The notes under the pieces were generated by a model, which was given only the letters and a program-made list of their open reading frames with translations, had not been told where the DNA came from and searched no databases. Both the position numbers and the translations under genes were made by a program. A stretch of DNA of 64,000 nucleotides from Halorussus salinisoli (GTDB taxonomy: Archaea > Halobacteriota > Halobacteria > Halobacteriales > Haladaptataceae). Each line of letters begins with the position of its first letter. Within the stretch, counting starts at the first letter, position 1. Below are positions 46,552 to 55,183 of this stretch, piece after piece. The stretch lies in NCBI GenBank assembly GCA_005239435.1, contig SZNP01000004.1, positions 62,001 to 126,000 of the forward strand, given 5' to 3'.

Positions 46552-46989
46552 TGGCTCTGTTGAAACCCTCGGAGAGTTACAGATTCGTCCGGTAGTCTGA
46601 CCAGATGCAAGCCCTCCCAAAGTCGCGGTTACTCCGGTTTGTTGAGCAGGCATTTCACTTGGCTCGGCGAGCTGTCGCTCGTTACTCCTCGAAGTTCTCG
46701 AAACGACGGTACTCACTCCACCAGCACATCGTCTTGCTCTGCCTCAAGGTTCGGAAGAATACGACGTACCGGACGCTTCTCGATGAACTCATCGAGATGC
46801 CCCGCATTCGGAGTGCCATCGACCTTGAGGAACTCCCATCTCCTTCGACGTTATGTAAGGCGTTCAGTCGGCTCGATATGGCGGTTTGGCGTGTCCTGCT
46901 CAACCTCTCGGTTACGCTTCTCCCGACCAACGGTGTCGTCGGTATCGATGCATCCGGTTTTGACCGTAGTCACGCCTCAAAGCACTTAA
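46552..46989 (+). mobile_element. IS5-type haloarchaeal insertion sequence, left half only
   Basis: The left end ggctctgttgaaaccctcgg is followed by the transposase start at 46605. Intact transposases of this kind have a second catalytic half with the remaining acidic residues and a right inverted repeat; neither is present. The element is cut at about 46989, next to the 3' end of the STAND NTPase gene, which marks a recombination junction. Confidence 0.75.
46605..46989 (+). pseudogene. Truncated IS5-family transposase
   Basis: MQALPKSRLLRFVEQAFHLA continues with normal transposase sequence through MPRIRSAIDLEELPSPSTLC to VVGIDASGFDRSHASKH, which contains the first catalytic Asp (GIDASGFDR). 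After ASKH the homologous sequence stops and unrelated residues run to 47105. Roughly 130 of about 280 residues remain. Inactive. Confidence 0.8.
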
Positions 46990-47010
46990 CGTGTTTGTGT
47001 CTGAAAGACG

Positions 47011-49344
47011 TTATTCCATATGCTCGGCGGCCTTTTTTTCTTGGTCCGGCAGTCCGCACTCTTCAAGAAATTCTGCAAACTCCTCTCGAAGCCTGGTGTT
47101 GCTAGAAGACTGTTCGATAATAGGTTCGTATACTTTGATTGCCTGGTCGATCTCACCCTGCTCGGCCAAGAACTCCGCGAAACTACGGCGAATCAGACTG
47201 TCACCGGGGTCTTGTTCGAGGCCCTCTTTGTAGATCTCAATCGCCCGGTCGACTTTATTCAGCCTCTCTAATAAAATCGCGAAACACCAGCGGAGGTTGG
47301 TGTCGCCAGGGGCGTGTTTGAGGCCCTCTTCGTAGACCTCAATTGCCCGATCGACCTCATCCTGCTCGGCCAAGAACTCCGCAAACCCATGGCGAATCAG
47401 ACTGTCGCCGGAATCTTGTTCGAGGCCCTCTTTGTAAACCTCAATCGCCTGATCGGTCTCGCCTTGCCAACGTAATAAAAGTGCGAACTTCTTTCGAATC
47501 ATGCTGTCGCCGGGAGAGAGTTCAAGAGCCTCTTCGTACAGGTCTTCAATCTCACTCAATGACGCGTTCTGCGAGTCGAGGAAGTCGGCGTAAGCGGTAT
47601 AGACCCTCGGTGATTCTTGGACCAAATCGATTGCTCGCTCAAAGTGCCGGTCTGCGTCCTCGACTGGACGTGTACCGAGTTGATTCTCAAAAACGTGCTC
47701 GGCGAAGGCCGCATTCATAGTTGCCCCGAGATCATCCGGGAACCGATCCACTCGGCGATTGTTCAACAAAAACTCCGAGAGATCGAAAAAGACCTCTTCC
47801 AGTTCGAACTCCACTGCTTCCATCCGGATGTCGTGAATCACTACGTGCGTATCTCGCCGTCTACACTCTTTGATCGTCACCCATCCCCGTTTAGCCGCCG
47901 CATCGATGGCTGCAGAAAACCGATCGCCACCGAACACCTTGCTTTCATAGAGGGACTTGAGGACCCGCTCACGCTTTTCGACCTCGAGCGTATCGAGCAC
48001 GATAATGGCGTGCAGTAAGTCCTTCGTAGCATCATCGAGTTCCCCATACTTTCGCTCCCAGTGTTCTACAGCGGTGTCTGGAAGGTGTTTGAGATCTTGA
48101 CGAGTAAGCCGCGACCCTGCATTCTCACACACGGAGGTTACGTAGAACGGCGTCGGGTCGCGCTCGGTGACCGCCTCGATGAATTCCTCGCGCAAATCGT
48201 CCTCCACGTCGATGTCATGGAGTTCAAGGACCTCCGCCACGAATCGCTCGAGGCGCTCTCCCTCCAGCGGTGGGAGCCGCTCCGCCTCGAAGCGCGTCCA
48301 TTGCTCGTGTTTCGCTCCGCGATCGGTTCGACCGGTGAGATTCTCAAGGTTCCAACCCTCGGGCAGTATGCCGCCGAGGTCCTCACTGCGGACGGTGGCT
48401 CGCACGTACAGATCGTAAGGATCGACTCGTTGTTGGAGTTCGGTCAGTGCATCCTCGATATCAAGCCCTTTGGTCACACTCTTTTGGATGTCGTCGAACA
48501 CCAGCAGCGCGTCGCCGTCGATAGTCTGAAATGCTTTGGCTAGATCTTCCGTCCCACCAATTTTATCCGTGACCACGACCACTCGGCTGAACTCGACAGT
48601 CGTTCCCACCTCCGCGACACCCTCAACCAGCGTTTGGGACTTGCCAGAGCCCTTTCTACCTGCCAGCAGCACCCGTTCGGTTTCCGAATCGGTGACGATG
48701 TCGAAGCCTTCAGGTTCGAGAAAGGGCAGTTCCTGCCGCTCAGTGTGGACTTCCAGCTCGTATGCGAGTTCTTCAATCCAGTTGTCGTCCGTCGGTGGAT
48801 ACAACAGCCGGTACTTCTCCTGTCGGCCGATTAACTCCGGGCGTGCATTCAATTGCCGTTTAAATCCGTTCAGGGCTTTAGTGAGCTCTTCGACATTCTC
48901 CTGGATGTCACGTGTCATTTCGAGTTGGAGGCGTTGGTCTTCGCTAGTGGCCTTCCGGATGAACTCTTCGAGCGCCTCTTTGTAGGCCGTCTCAACGGCT
49001 TTACGGAGGTCGTCTTCATCAATGTCGTACTCTTCGAGTTCCTCAAGAACGATCTCCACCATCACATCAACCATCAAATCGACAGTCTTCTGTTGGTCGC
49101 CGAAGTTCACGTCTTTAAGCTGACGAAGGACATCCTCTCGATGGGCTTCGTAGCGATTGACGATTATCTGACAGTCTATATCTTGGCGAGCTAGCTGCTC
49201 TAGGGCGCGTTCGAGGGTTTCGACGAACCGCTGTTCGAAGGCATCAAATGCCTCAATGTCTCGTCGACTGTCGGCCCAGTCTCGAACCTGAACATAGCCA
49301 GTTTTAGCGGCTGACGCAGCAGTAATGAATTCCCCGACAACCAT
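47011..49344 (-). CDS. STAND-like P-loop NTPase with C-terminal TPR repeats
   Basis: 777 residues from MVVGEFITAASAAKTGYVQV (the frame extends 20 residues further up). Residues 1-200 are helical, hydrophilic and unassigned: a possible effector. Walker A LLAGRKGSGKSQT is at about 227-239, Walker B DALLVFDDIQ near 277-287, with sensor-like residues following (VRATVRSEDLGGILPEGWNL). A winged-helix-like region precedes the C-terminus. The last 210 residues are five to six TPRs of 34 residues with the theme AIEVYKEGLEQDSGDSLIR. This architecture is that of STAND signalling ATPases, including antiviral Avs and NLR-like proteins, where the TPRs sense a phage protein. It is divergent from the AAA+ gene at 49610. 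Confidence 0.7.
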   Translation of the reverse strand: MVVGEFITAASAAKTGYVQVRDWADSRRDIEAFDAFEQRFVETLERALEQLARQDIDCQIIVNRYEAHREDVLRQLKDVNFGDQQKTVDLMVDVMVEIVLEELEEYDIDEDDLRKAVETAYKEALEEFIRKATSEDQRLQLEMTRDIQENVEELTKALNGFKRQLNARPELIGRQEKYRLLYPPTDDNWIEELAYELEVHTERQELPFLEPEGFDIVTDSETERVLLAGRKGSGKSQTLVEGVAEVGTTVEFSRVVVVTDKIGGTEDLAKAFQTIDGDALLVFDDIQKSVTKGLDIEDALTELQQRVDPYDLYVRATVRSEDLGGILPEGWNLENLTGRTDRGAKHEQWTRFEAERLPPLEGERLERFVAEVLELHDIDVEDDLREEFIEAVTERDPTPFYVTSVCENAGSRLTRQDLKHLPDTAVEHWERKYGELDDATKDLLHAIIVLDTLEVEKRERVLKSLYESKVFGGDRFSAAIDAAAKRGWVTIKECRRRDTHVVIHDIRMEAVEFELEEVFFDLSEFLLNNRRVDRFPDDLGATMNAAFAEHVFENQLGTRPVEDADRHFERAIDLVQESPRVYTAYADFLDSQNASLSEIEDLYEEALELSPGDSMIRKKFALLLRWQGETDQAIEVYKEGLEQDSGDSLIRHGFAEFLAEQDEVDRAIEVYEEGLKHAPGDTNLRWCFAILLERLNKVDRAIEIYKEGLEQDPGDSLIRRSFAEFLAEQGEIDQAIKVYEPIIEQSSSNTRLREEFAEFLEECGLPDQEKKAAEHME
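47194..47456 (-). repeat. Near-identical 102-bp TPR-coding repeats
   Basis: Three TPR units share almost identical DNA around cttgttcgaggccctctttg, at about 47209, 47311 and 47413, spaced 102 bases (34 codons). The low divergence points to recent duplication or conversion within the sensor part of the STAND protein. Confidence 0.7.
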
Positions 49345-49609
49345 TTTATCGGGATGTTGTAATGTCCTCCAAATATAACTAGGGGACCTGGAATGGTCAA
49401 GCAAATTTCGAGCCCTTGCCCGGACACCAACTACTGGTTGCGGATAACGAAAGTCAATAGGCGAGGGAGGTTACCATATCGACCCGCAACCGCGAAGATT
49501 TCTACCGGCGAGGATTTAGTCTCATATTGAAATGATGTTTCTCGCCAAATCACCGTTACTCAGTCAGAAACACCAACCCTAATCAATGATACTTATCTGT
49601 TAATAGACA
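49345..49609. promoter_or_regulatory. Divergent promoter region of the STAND/AAA+ module
   Basis: 265 bases between the two divergent starts. AT-rich patches (agtctcatattgaaatg near 49518, and atacttatctgttaa near 49588) could be TATA/BRE elements for the AAA+ gene. No operator recognised. Confidence 0.4.
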
Positions 49610-51241
49610 ATGGTGTGGAGTATGAATGGCGATACTGACTCGGACGGACGCTTCCAACTCCAATCGCCCCCAGATATTGATTTTGATTCAATTTTCGGCC
49701 TTAACGATCAACTTACTGAGCTCAGAGAAACAATTTTGGAAAGCGCCACCGGAAACAGTCCCAACAAATTTCGGACAACGACAGCACTATTCTATGGTCC
49801 AAAGGGGGCTGGCAAACGACGTCTTGCCCAGGCAACCGTCGGTGAACTAACTACACACCAGTACGACTGGCTGCATATCGAATCTCTTGCCCGTTCCAAA
49901 CAACAGCCAGTCGAACTAATGGAAGAGATTCTAGAGAAAGCAATTCATCAGCAGCCAGCTGTCATCGTCTTGGACTGCTTCGATGACTATCTCTCGTCAG
50001 ATGCTATCCGCAAGTTCCAGACCAAGATCGATTCTGCTCGTCAACAGGGTGACGATATCGTGGCTCTCAGCGTAGTTGATAACCAACGGATGCATGGGCC
50101 AGAAATTCAAGATTATATTCGAGCCATGGATGTCGTTCTTGAGATGGAACGGCCCGATATCGACCGCCGCCGGAAGATTCTACAGAACCAACTCATGTCG
50201 GTCAGTCAGAACATTGCTGGCATCAATGCCGACGCATATGACTTCAATCGGTTAGCTCGGGAAACTGATCGTTTTGGCGTGGATGATCTCGAAATGGTTA
50301 GTCGTCGAGCGGCAGTCACCGCACAAACAAACGATGGTGTGTCCCCACCGCTTGACGAAGACGATATCGCCACGGTCATCAAACAGGTTAACGAGGACCG
50401 AATTGAGAAAATCCAGGATGAAGCGACGTTGATTGACGTCGATGTTCCTGAGATAACGTTCGACGATATCGGGGGCCACGAAACGGCGAAACGAAAACTG
50501 ATTGAGCAGGTACAACAAGCCCTCACGCGGACGGACTTAGCTGACGAACTCGGTGTGGATTTTGGAGGAGGCATTCTGTTACACGGACCGCCTGGCACCG
50601 GGAAGACGATGTTAGTGCGAGCGTTGGCAAACGAACTCGATCACACATTCATTTCCGTCAATGCACCGGCGTTGAAGTCTGGGCGCAGTGGTCCAGCGAA
50701 CCAAATTCCAGCTCTTTTCTATCGAGCGCAACGCAACGCTCCGGCGATTCTCTTTTTCGATGAGTTCGACTCGCTAGGCACACGGCGAGGAACGCCTCAT
50801 GCCGACGAGAACGCAGTGAACACCCTACTGACCGAACTCGACGGGATTCAACGACTTGATCAAGTCGTCGTAATCGCCGCAACGAACCGGCCGAAAACGT
50901 TGGATCCAGCGCTGCTCCGCCCTGGCCGCTTCGACTATCACCTCGAAATTGGGAAACCTGAAGACGAGACTCAGGCAGAAATCTTCGAGAAACACACTAC
51001 TGATCTCGTACTGGCAAGTGAGGTGACTCCAGAATGGTTCGCCGAAATGACTGACACGGTGACAGGAGCGGATATCGCGGCCATCTGTGAACGGGCCGTA
51101 ACGATTGCCATGCGCGGACAAGAAGCGATGACCGCAGCTGATGTGGAACTCTCTCGTGAAATATTACAGTTAGCATACCAAGAGTTCGAAGATGGGCGGC
51201 TGTACCAAACTGAACTGGAGCCAACGCCCGCATTCCAATAA
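49610..51241 (+). CDS. Two-domain AAA+ ATPase (Cdc48/VCP-like without N domain)
   Basis: 543 residues (an ATG at 49622 is also possible). AAA domain 1, about 25-200: Walker A GPKGAGKRR (63-71) with Arg in place of the usual Thr/Ser, Walker B AVIVLDCFDDY. AAA domain 2, about 280-520: Walker A GPPGTGKT (326-333), Walker B ILFFDEFD (380-387), and second region of homology ATNRPKTLDPALLRPGRFDY with both arginine fingers. Domain 1 is probably unable to hydrolyse ATP. The pore-loop aromatic of Cdc48 is replaced by KSGRSGP. It likely remodels a protein partner, perhaps related to the STAND NTPase encoded divergently. Confidence 0.75.
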   Translation: MVWSMNGDTDSDGRFQLQSPPDIDFDSIFGLNDQLTELRETILESATGNSPNKFRTTTALFYGPKGAGKRRLAQATVGELTTHQYDWLHIESLARSKQQPVELMEEILEKAIHQQPAVIVLDCFDDYLSSDAIRKFQTKIDSARQQGDDIVALSVVDNQRMHGPEIQDYIRAMDVVLEMERPDIDRRRKILQNQLMSVSQNIAGINADAYDFNRLARETDRFGVDDLEMVSRRAAVTAQTNDGVSPPLDEDDIATVIKQVNEDRIEKIQDEATLIDVDVPEITFDDIGGHETAKRKLIEQVQQALTRTDLADELGVDFGGGILLHGPPGTGKTMLVRALANELDHTFISVNAPALKSGRSGPANQIPALFYRAQRNAPAILFFDEFDSLGTRRGTPHADENAVNTLLTELDGIQRLDQVVVIAATNRPKTLDPALLRPGRFDYHLEIGKPEDETQAEIFEKHTTDLVLASEVTPEWFAEMTDTVTGADIAAICERAVTIAMRGQEAMTAADVELSREILQLAYQEFEDGRLYQTELEPTPAFQ

Positions 51242-51249
51242 TTGACGAA

Positions 51250-51369
51250 TCAACAATACAGAGGCCGGATCAACCAGAACTCAGCGGCTTGGTCGAAAGT
51301 CTTGCTCTTGGTGTTCTCGTCGGTTGCGTCGAGCGGGGCGTCCATCCGGCGCTCGCGTTTGTCTGTCAT
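51250..51369 (-). pseudogene. DUF7386-like gene fragment, C-terminus lost
   Basis: MTDKRERRMDAPLDATDENT, then KSKTFDQAAEF and a divergent end. Intact N-terminus, but only 39 residues before the stop. It is a relative of the gene at 9756-9995, whose damage is the opposite (start lost). The break falls nine bases after the AAA+ gene's stop, so the defence-like module ends here within this small gene. Confidence 0.6.
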
Positions 51370-51841
51370 TCGGAGTCGCACATTTTTGCACACGACCTCC
51401 CAGAACCTAGCTCTATTGGGTTACTAAAACAGTGGGGTATATAAATGGAATCAGAGTCGGCCGTGATTGGGGCGAGTGGCGCACCGAGTCGCACTGGCCG
51501 ACCGCCGAGTTTGCACACACAGCCGGATGGTGATATGTGCAATTTTCGGGATTGGATTCTGTGTTATTGCATCCCCGTGTGGTCGCGTCAGAAGTAGGTT
51601 CACCGATGATCAATTCGTGGTGCGAATCTTTCATTTACGATTCAATGTGGGCCCTCCGTTCCACTGTCTCAGTCCCCCAGTCAAGAACAATCATCTCATC
51701 ACTTCCTGCCTACCCATAGAGTGAAATCGATTCGACGTGACCAGGTAGAAGAACGGATGAATCATGGTTAGCGATAAGTACTAACCTGTTCTGTCTATCG
51801 AGACGGGTTCTCGCCTATGATTTCTCTGTTACGTCCTCTGC
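51370..51841. other. Intergenic, no gene seen
   Basis: A TATA-like stretch ggtatataaatgg lies at about 51434-51446, possibly a promoter without its gene. Weak resemblance to the dispersed repeat at about 51829-51841 (ttacgtcctctgc). Nothing else. Confidence 0.3.
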
Positions 51842-51952
51842 ATGGGGTGTGTCACCGGCGAGTACCCATACGACATCGAGGGCGAGGAGACCGACCGCGA
51901 CATGACCCGGCCCCAAGTCGGCGAACCCGCGAGCGCCAGACTCGGAGACTGA
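51842..51952 (+). pseudogene. C-terminal fragment of an unknown enzyme
   Basis: VTGEYPYDIEGEETDRDMTR then PQVGEPASARLGD and a stop: coding-like residues with no beginning. It is GC-rich like the genes that follow, so it may have arrived with the YqcI/DUF1989 segment as the edge of a transferred block. Confidence 0.35.
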
Positions 51953-52000
51953 AGCGACCGCCGGATCCATGGTCGAAGAGAGGTGGGGCCGCGGTTCGCG

Positions 52001-52741
52001 TCAAGCGGTCCAGTCGGAGACGGGAAACTCGTCGAACCGCTCGTCGTTCGAGTCCGGAAGCACGTACTGCTCCCACTCGTGGACGTCCGGGTCGCCGTAG
52101 TCGCCGATGTCCGGGTGTCGAGGAACGTCGTCGTAGTCAGCGAGTCGCTCGCGGATGATTCGGCGGGCGCGTTGACCCGCCTCGGTGTCACCCCCGAGTC
52201 CGTCGAACACCCACCTCGGCTGCACCGTGAGTTCGAGACCGTGGGGCGTGTACCTGCTGTGACGCCGCTCGTAGGCCGGCGCGCGCGCCACCACGAACAT
52301 CGGTTCGCCGGCGTAACAGAACTCCCATCTGGTGTCGGTGGGGTCGCTCGGTACGTCCTCGGGCCACGGCTCCGGGTCGTTACGGTGGAGGTACGCAAGA
52401 AGCTCCCACACCTCGTCTCGGTACTTCGCGACCGAGCGCTCTTCCTCCTGCGGTTCGAAGAAGATGGCCAGCGCGGTGACGTCGGCGATGTCCGGCGCTT
52501 CGTCGAGGTAGTCCGCGAGTCCGTCGGCGACCGTTTCCTTCCCGGCCTCCGTGGTCGCGGCAGGCGCGAACAGGTACCGGAGGTCGCCTTCTTGGTGGGC
52601 GTCGACCGCGAAGTAGCAGGGAAACGGCATCTCCTCGTCGGTCATCGTCTCGTGAAACGCGCGGTAGCGTCGGGTCTTCCACTCCGCGAGTCCGTCGTCG
52701 ATGGCGGACTCGATCTGAGATTTCGTCTGGAGACCGCTCAC
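52001..52741 (-). CDS. YqcI/YcgG family protein
   Basis: 246 residues. PFPCYFAVDAHQEGDLRYLF, ALAIFFEPQEEERSVAKYRD, VWELLAYLHRNDP and RWEFCYAGEPMFVVARAPAY match the YqcI/YcgG family, whose members are found with DUF1989 proteins. It lies 67 bases downstream of the DUF1989 gene on the same strand. High GC. Role unknown; homologues are soluble cytoplasmic proteins. Confidence 0.85.
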   Translation of the reverse strand: MSGLQTKSQIESAIDDGLAEWKTRRYRAFHETMTDEEMPFPCYFAVDAHQEGDLRYLFAPAATTEAGKETVADGLADYLDEAPDIADVTALAIFFEPQEEERSVAKYRDEVWELLAYLHRNDPEPWPEDVPSDPTDTRWEFCYAGEPMFVVARAPAYERRHSRYTPHGLELTVQPRWVFDGLGGDTEAGQRARRIIRERLADYDDVPRHPDIGDYGDPDVHEWEQYVLPDSNDERFDEFPVSDWTA

Positions 52742-52808
52742 AACCGTACTAGAGTAGACGACTGAGTTAAACTCCCTGCCCGTCGAACCGGGCCGCGAGG
52801 GCGATGGC

Positions 52809-53444
52809 TTACGGCCGGTCGTCGTGGACGGAAGCGAGGTCGACCGCGGTTCCGTCGGGGGTTCGCAGGTCGATGGGCGTGAGCGTGGTTCCGCTGGCGA
52901 CGCCCTTCGCCGAACACGCCGAGACCGCGACTATCGCGTCCCGCTCTGCTCGGAACGTCACCGCGTCGCCAGCCTCGGCGGGACTCTCGCGCACGTCGAA
53001 ATACACTTGATCGGTGACCGTCGAGTGCTGGAAGAGGTTCATCGTATCGGGTACCGATGCGTCGAGGCCGTAGGCGTCGAGCGCCAGCGAGAGGTTTTCC
53101 CGACAGCCGCCGGGTTCGTTCTGATACCCCTCGCTGGTCGGGCGGTCGGTGAGCATCCAGTCGGTGCAGGGGCCGAACATGATGTCGTGAACGCCGCAGT
53201 CGTCTTCGGTGATGGTAAGCAACTTCTCGCCCGCCGTCGTGTAGAGCGCGTCTCCGGTCGAGATGCGGAGTTTGCCGTTGCAGTCGCGGGTGTACGACTG
53301 GGCGAACGTCTCCGCGGGGTCGTCGCGGACGAACGCCACAAGGTCGGCGACCTGTCGCGATTCCGGCGTGACGACCTCGAACGTCTCCCCGGCGTCGACC
53401 GCGAACGCACTCCCGCTCTTCGGTGGGATTCGATGGGTCTCCAC
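52809..53444 (-). CDS. DUF1989 (urea carboxylase-associated) family protein
   Basis: 211 residues. ESRQVADLVAFVRDDPAETF, LYTTAGEKLLTITEDDCGVH, IMFGPCTDWML, and GGCRENLSLALDAYGLDASV then PDTMNLFQHSTV are family motifs. The His and Cys residues could bind metal. Members are linked to urea amidolyase and aminomethyl-transfer chemistry. Upstream partner of the YqcI/YcgG gene; the pair is GC-rich compared with DNA on both sides. Confidence 0.85.
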   Translation of the reverse strand: METHRIPPKSGSAFAVDAGETFEVVTPESRQVADLVAFVRDDPAETFAQSYTRDCNGKLRISTGDALYTTAGEKLLTITEDDCGVHDIMFGPCTDWMLTDRPTSEGYQNEPGGCRENLSLALDAYGLDASVPDTMNLFQHSTVTDQVYFDVRESPAEAGDAVTFRAERDAIVAVSACSAKGVASGTTLTPIDLRTPDGTAVDLASVHDDRP

Positions 53445-53578
53445 GAGTGGGCCGACGGTCGCCTGAGTGAAAAATCACCGCCCGACGGTCGCGGATGACA
53501 CAGTCAGCATGTGGTTTCTGTTAGCTTCTGGATATTTCACCAGCACCGAGATTTCGGATTCTAAGCGGTGTAATGCTA

Positions 53579-53880
53579 CTATCCAGGTCCGAAGGCCGCG
53601 ATATCGGCTCCGACTGTCGCCAGCGCGTCGGCGGGGTTCGGGTCGCTGTCGGCCAGATGCGTGTACTGGTGTTCCGGGATGCTCGCCAGTGCCGCCGTGA
53701 CGGCCTCGCTATATGTCTCGACGCCCGGTTCCGTCGGGTCATCGCCACCCCAGACGTCTCGGATGACCGTCATCGAATCGATGCGCACTTCCAGCCTGCG
53801 TGGCTCGTAGCGAGCCAACAGTTCGGAGAGCCTCTCCCAGAGACCGGGCGGTAGGATGGACGCCGGAAGCCAGTCGAATC
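53579..53880 (-). pseudogene. C-terminal remnant of an unknown protein
   Basis: From a TAA at 53881 the minus frame reads RFDWLPASILPPGLWERLSE, then LEVRIDSMTVIRDVWGGDDP and ALATVGADIAAFGPG. Good coding bias, but no start in the homologous-looking part; the first ATG-type codon is at 53818. Not recognised. Decayed gene squeezed against the alpha/beta hydrolase. Confidence 0.4.
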
Positions 53881-53881
53881 G

Positions 53882-54876
53882 TTAGCCTGATTCGCGGATG
53901 AACGCAAGGACCTCCTCGCTAACCTGGTCAGGGGCGGTAGATATCCCAGCGTGTCCTTGTCCCTCGAGCGTAGTGATTCGGCTGTCCGGAAGCGCAACAT
54001 CGATTGCTCCAACCGTCACATGGAAGCGTGCGGGGCTCTCACTGCCGGACAACAACAACGTCGGGATGTCTACGTCCGCGAATCGTGCGGGATCGAACTC
54101 GTACTCGGTCTCTGCTCGGATCTCACGAAATACGGCATGGGCTGAATCCACTGTATCCTGCCAATCCGGTGCCGCCCGCATCTCCTCGATTGCCGCTGGC
54201 GGGAGTTCGGCAACTTCTCGGAGAAAGAACACGATCATCTGCTCGCACTCACCAGCGTCATGCAGGGCCTTCATTTCGGGGAGCTTCGCTTCGTGGATGG
54301 ATTCGCGGTCTCTGTACGAAAAGATGGGGGGTCCGTACAGAATGAGTTGGCGGAGGTTGTCAGTCCAGAGGGCCGCCTCAAGCGAAATGAACGCCCCGAA
54401 GGAATGCCCGAACAGCACCACTGGCTCGTCGATCGACTCGACGACTGCCGCCACGTCCTCGAACTCCCGTTCCAGCGCGTACTCGTCGGCGTCGCCGCTT
54501 GCACCATAGCCACGGCGATCCATGGCGTAGACCGTGTGGTGTTCTTCAAGGGCAGGGCGCACGAAGTCCCAGACGGTATGATCGCCTGCAGTTCCATGGA
54601 CCAACACGAGCGGGGGTCCGGTGCCAGACCGGGCGAATGCAATCTCTGTGCCGTCAGCTGATGTGACGTCTCCATCTCCTTCCCTTCGTCCTCTTCATCC
54701 TCCTTTGTACTACAGTCAGGATCCTCTGGCGCCTCATCAGACTCCGTGAAGTGGTCTGCGCGTGCGGGTCCGCTGGCTAACGTTCCCCCAACGACGAACA
54801 TGCCTGTTACGACGCCCCCGTGCTTCACCACGTCGCGGCGCTTAAGTCTAGTTTCGGTGCTGTTGACCCAGGACAT
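53882..54876 (-). pseudogene. Tat-exported alpha/beta hydrolase, frameshifted
   Basis: Start MSWVNSTETRLKRRDVVKHG with twin-arginine signal (KRRDVVK) at 54876. After EDEEDEG the frame must change near 54680 to continue EGDGDVTSADGTEIAFARSG and LVHGTAGDHTVWDFV. The catalytic nucleophile elbow is FGHSFGAF, with acid in LLLSGSESPARFH and His in LEGQGHAGIS, all in one frame to the end. The hydrolase alone could start from GTG at 54607 but would lack its first strands. A secreted esterase/lipase-like enzyme in origin. Confidence 0.7.
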
Positions 54877-55183
54877 GATACTTGCTAACACCTAGCAAAG
54901 CTTCGGTGGCGACTTGTATTATGTTTCGGTATGAACAGAGTTTCACCCCGTGAACATCCCAGCCCGCAGACAGCACCTGTATCGTGATATCCCGTAGTGA
55001 TACATGTACAGATATACTAAGTAGGTGATCCGGTCGAAAACGTCTGAAATAATCGGCGGCTCCGTGCTGACTTCATCCTCTCTATTCAGCACACTGTTTC
55101 TAACAGCCCTTCGACAAGTTGAGTCGGGGATTTGCTGAATACAGAGGATGTATGCAGCAAGCCTGAGAATTGGACTCTTTACC
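54877..55183. other. Intergenic region holding a complete repeat element
   Basis: No gene. It contains the inverted pair at 55065-55159 described separately. Confidence 0.5.
55065..55159. repeat. Inverted pair of 27-bp repeats (best copy of the dispersed family)
   Basis: Left arm 55065-55091 begins tgctgacttcatcctct and ends attcagca. Right arm 55133-55159 begins tgctgaatacagaggatg and ends tatgcagca. The reverse complement of the right arm matches the left arm at all but about four of 27 positions. The 41 bases between them hold actgtttctaacagcc. Each arm is itself bounded by tgctg and cagca. It resembles a non-coding MITE or a structured transcript. Confidence 0.75.
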
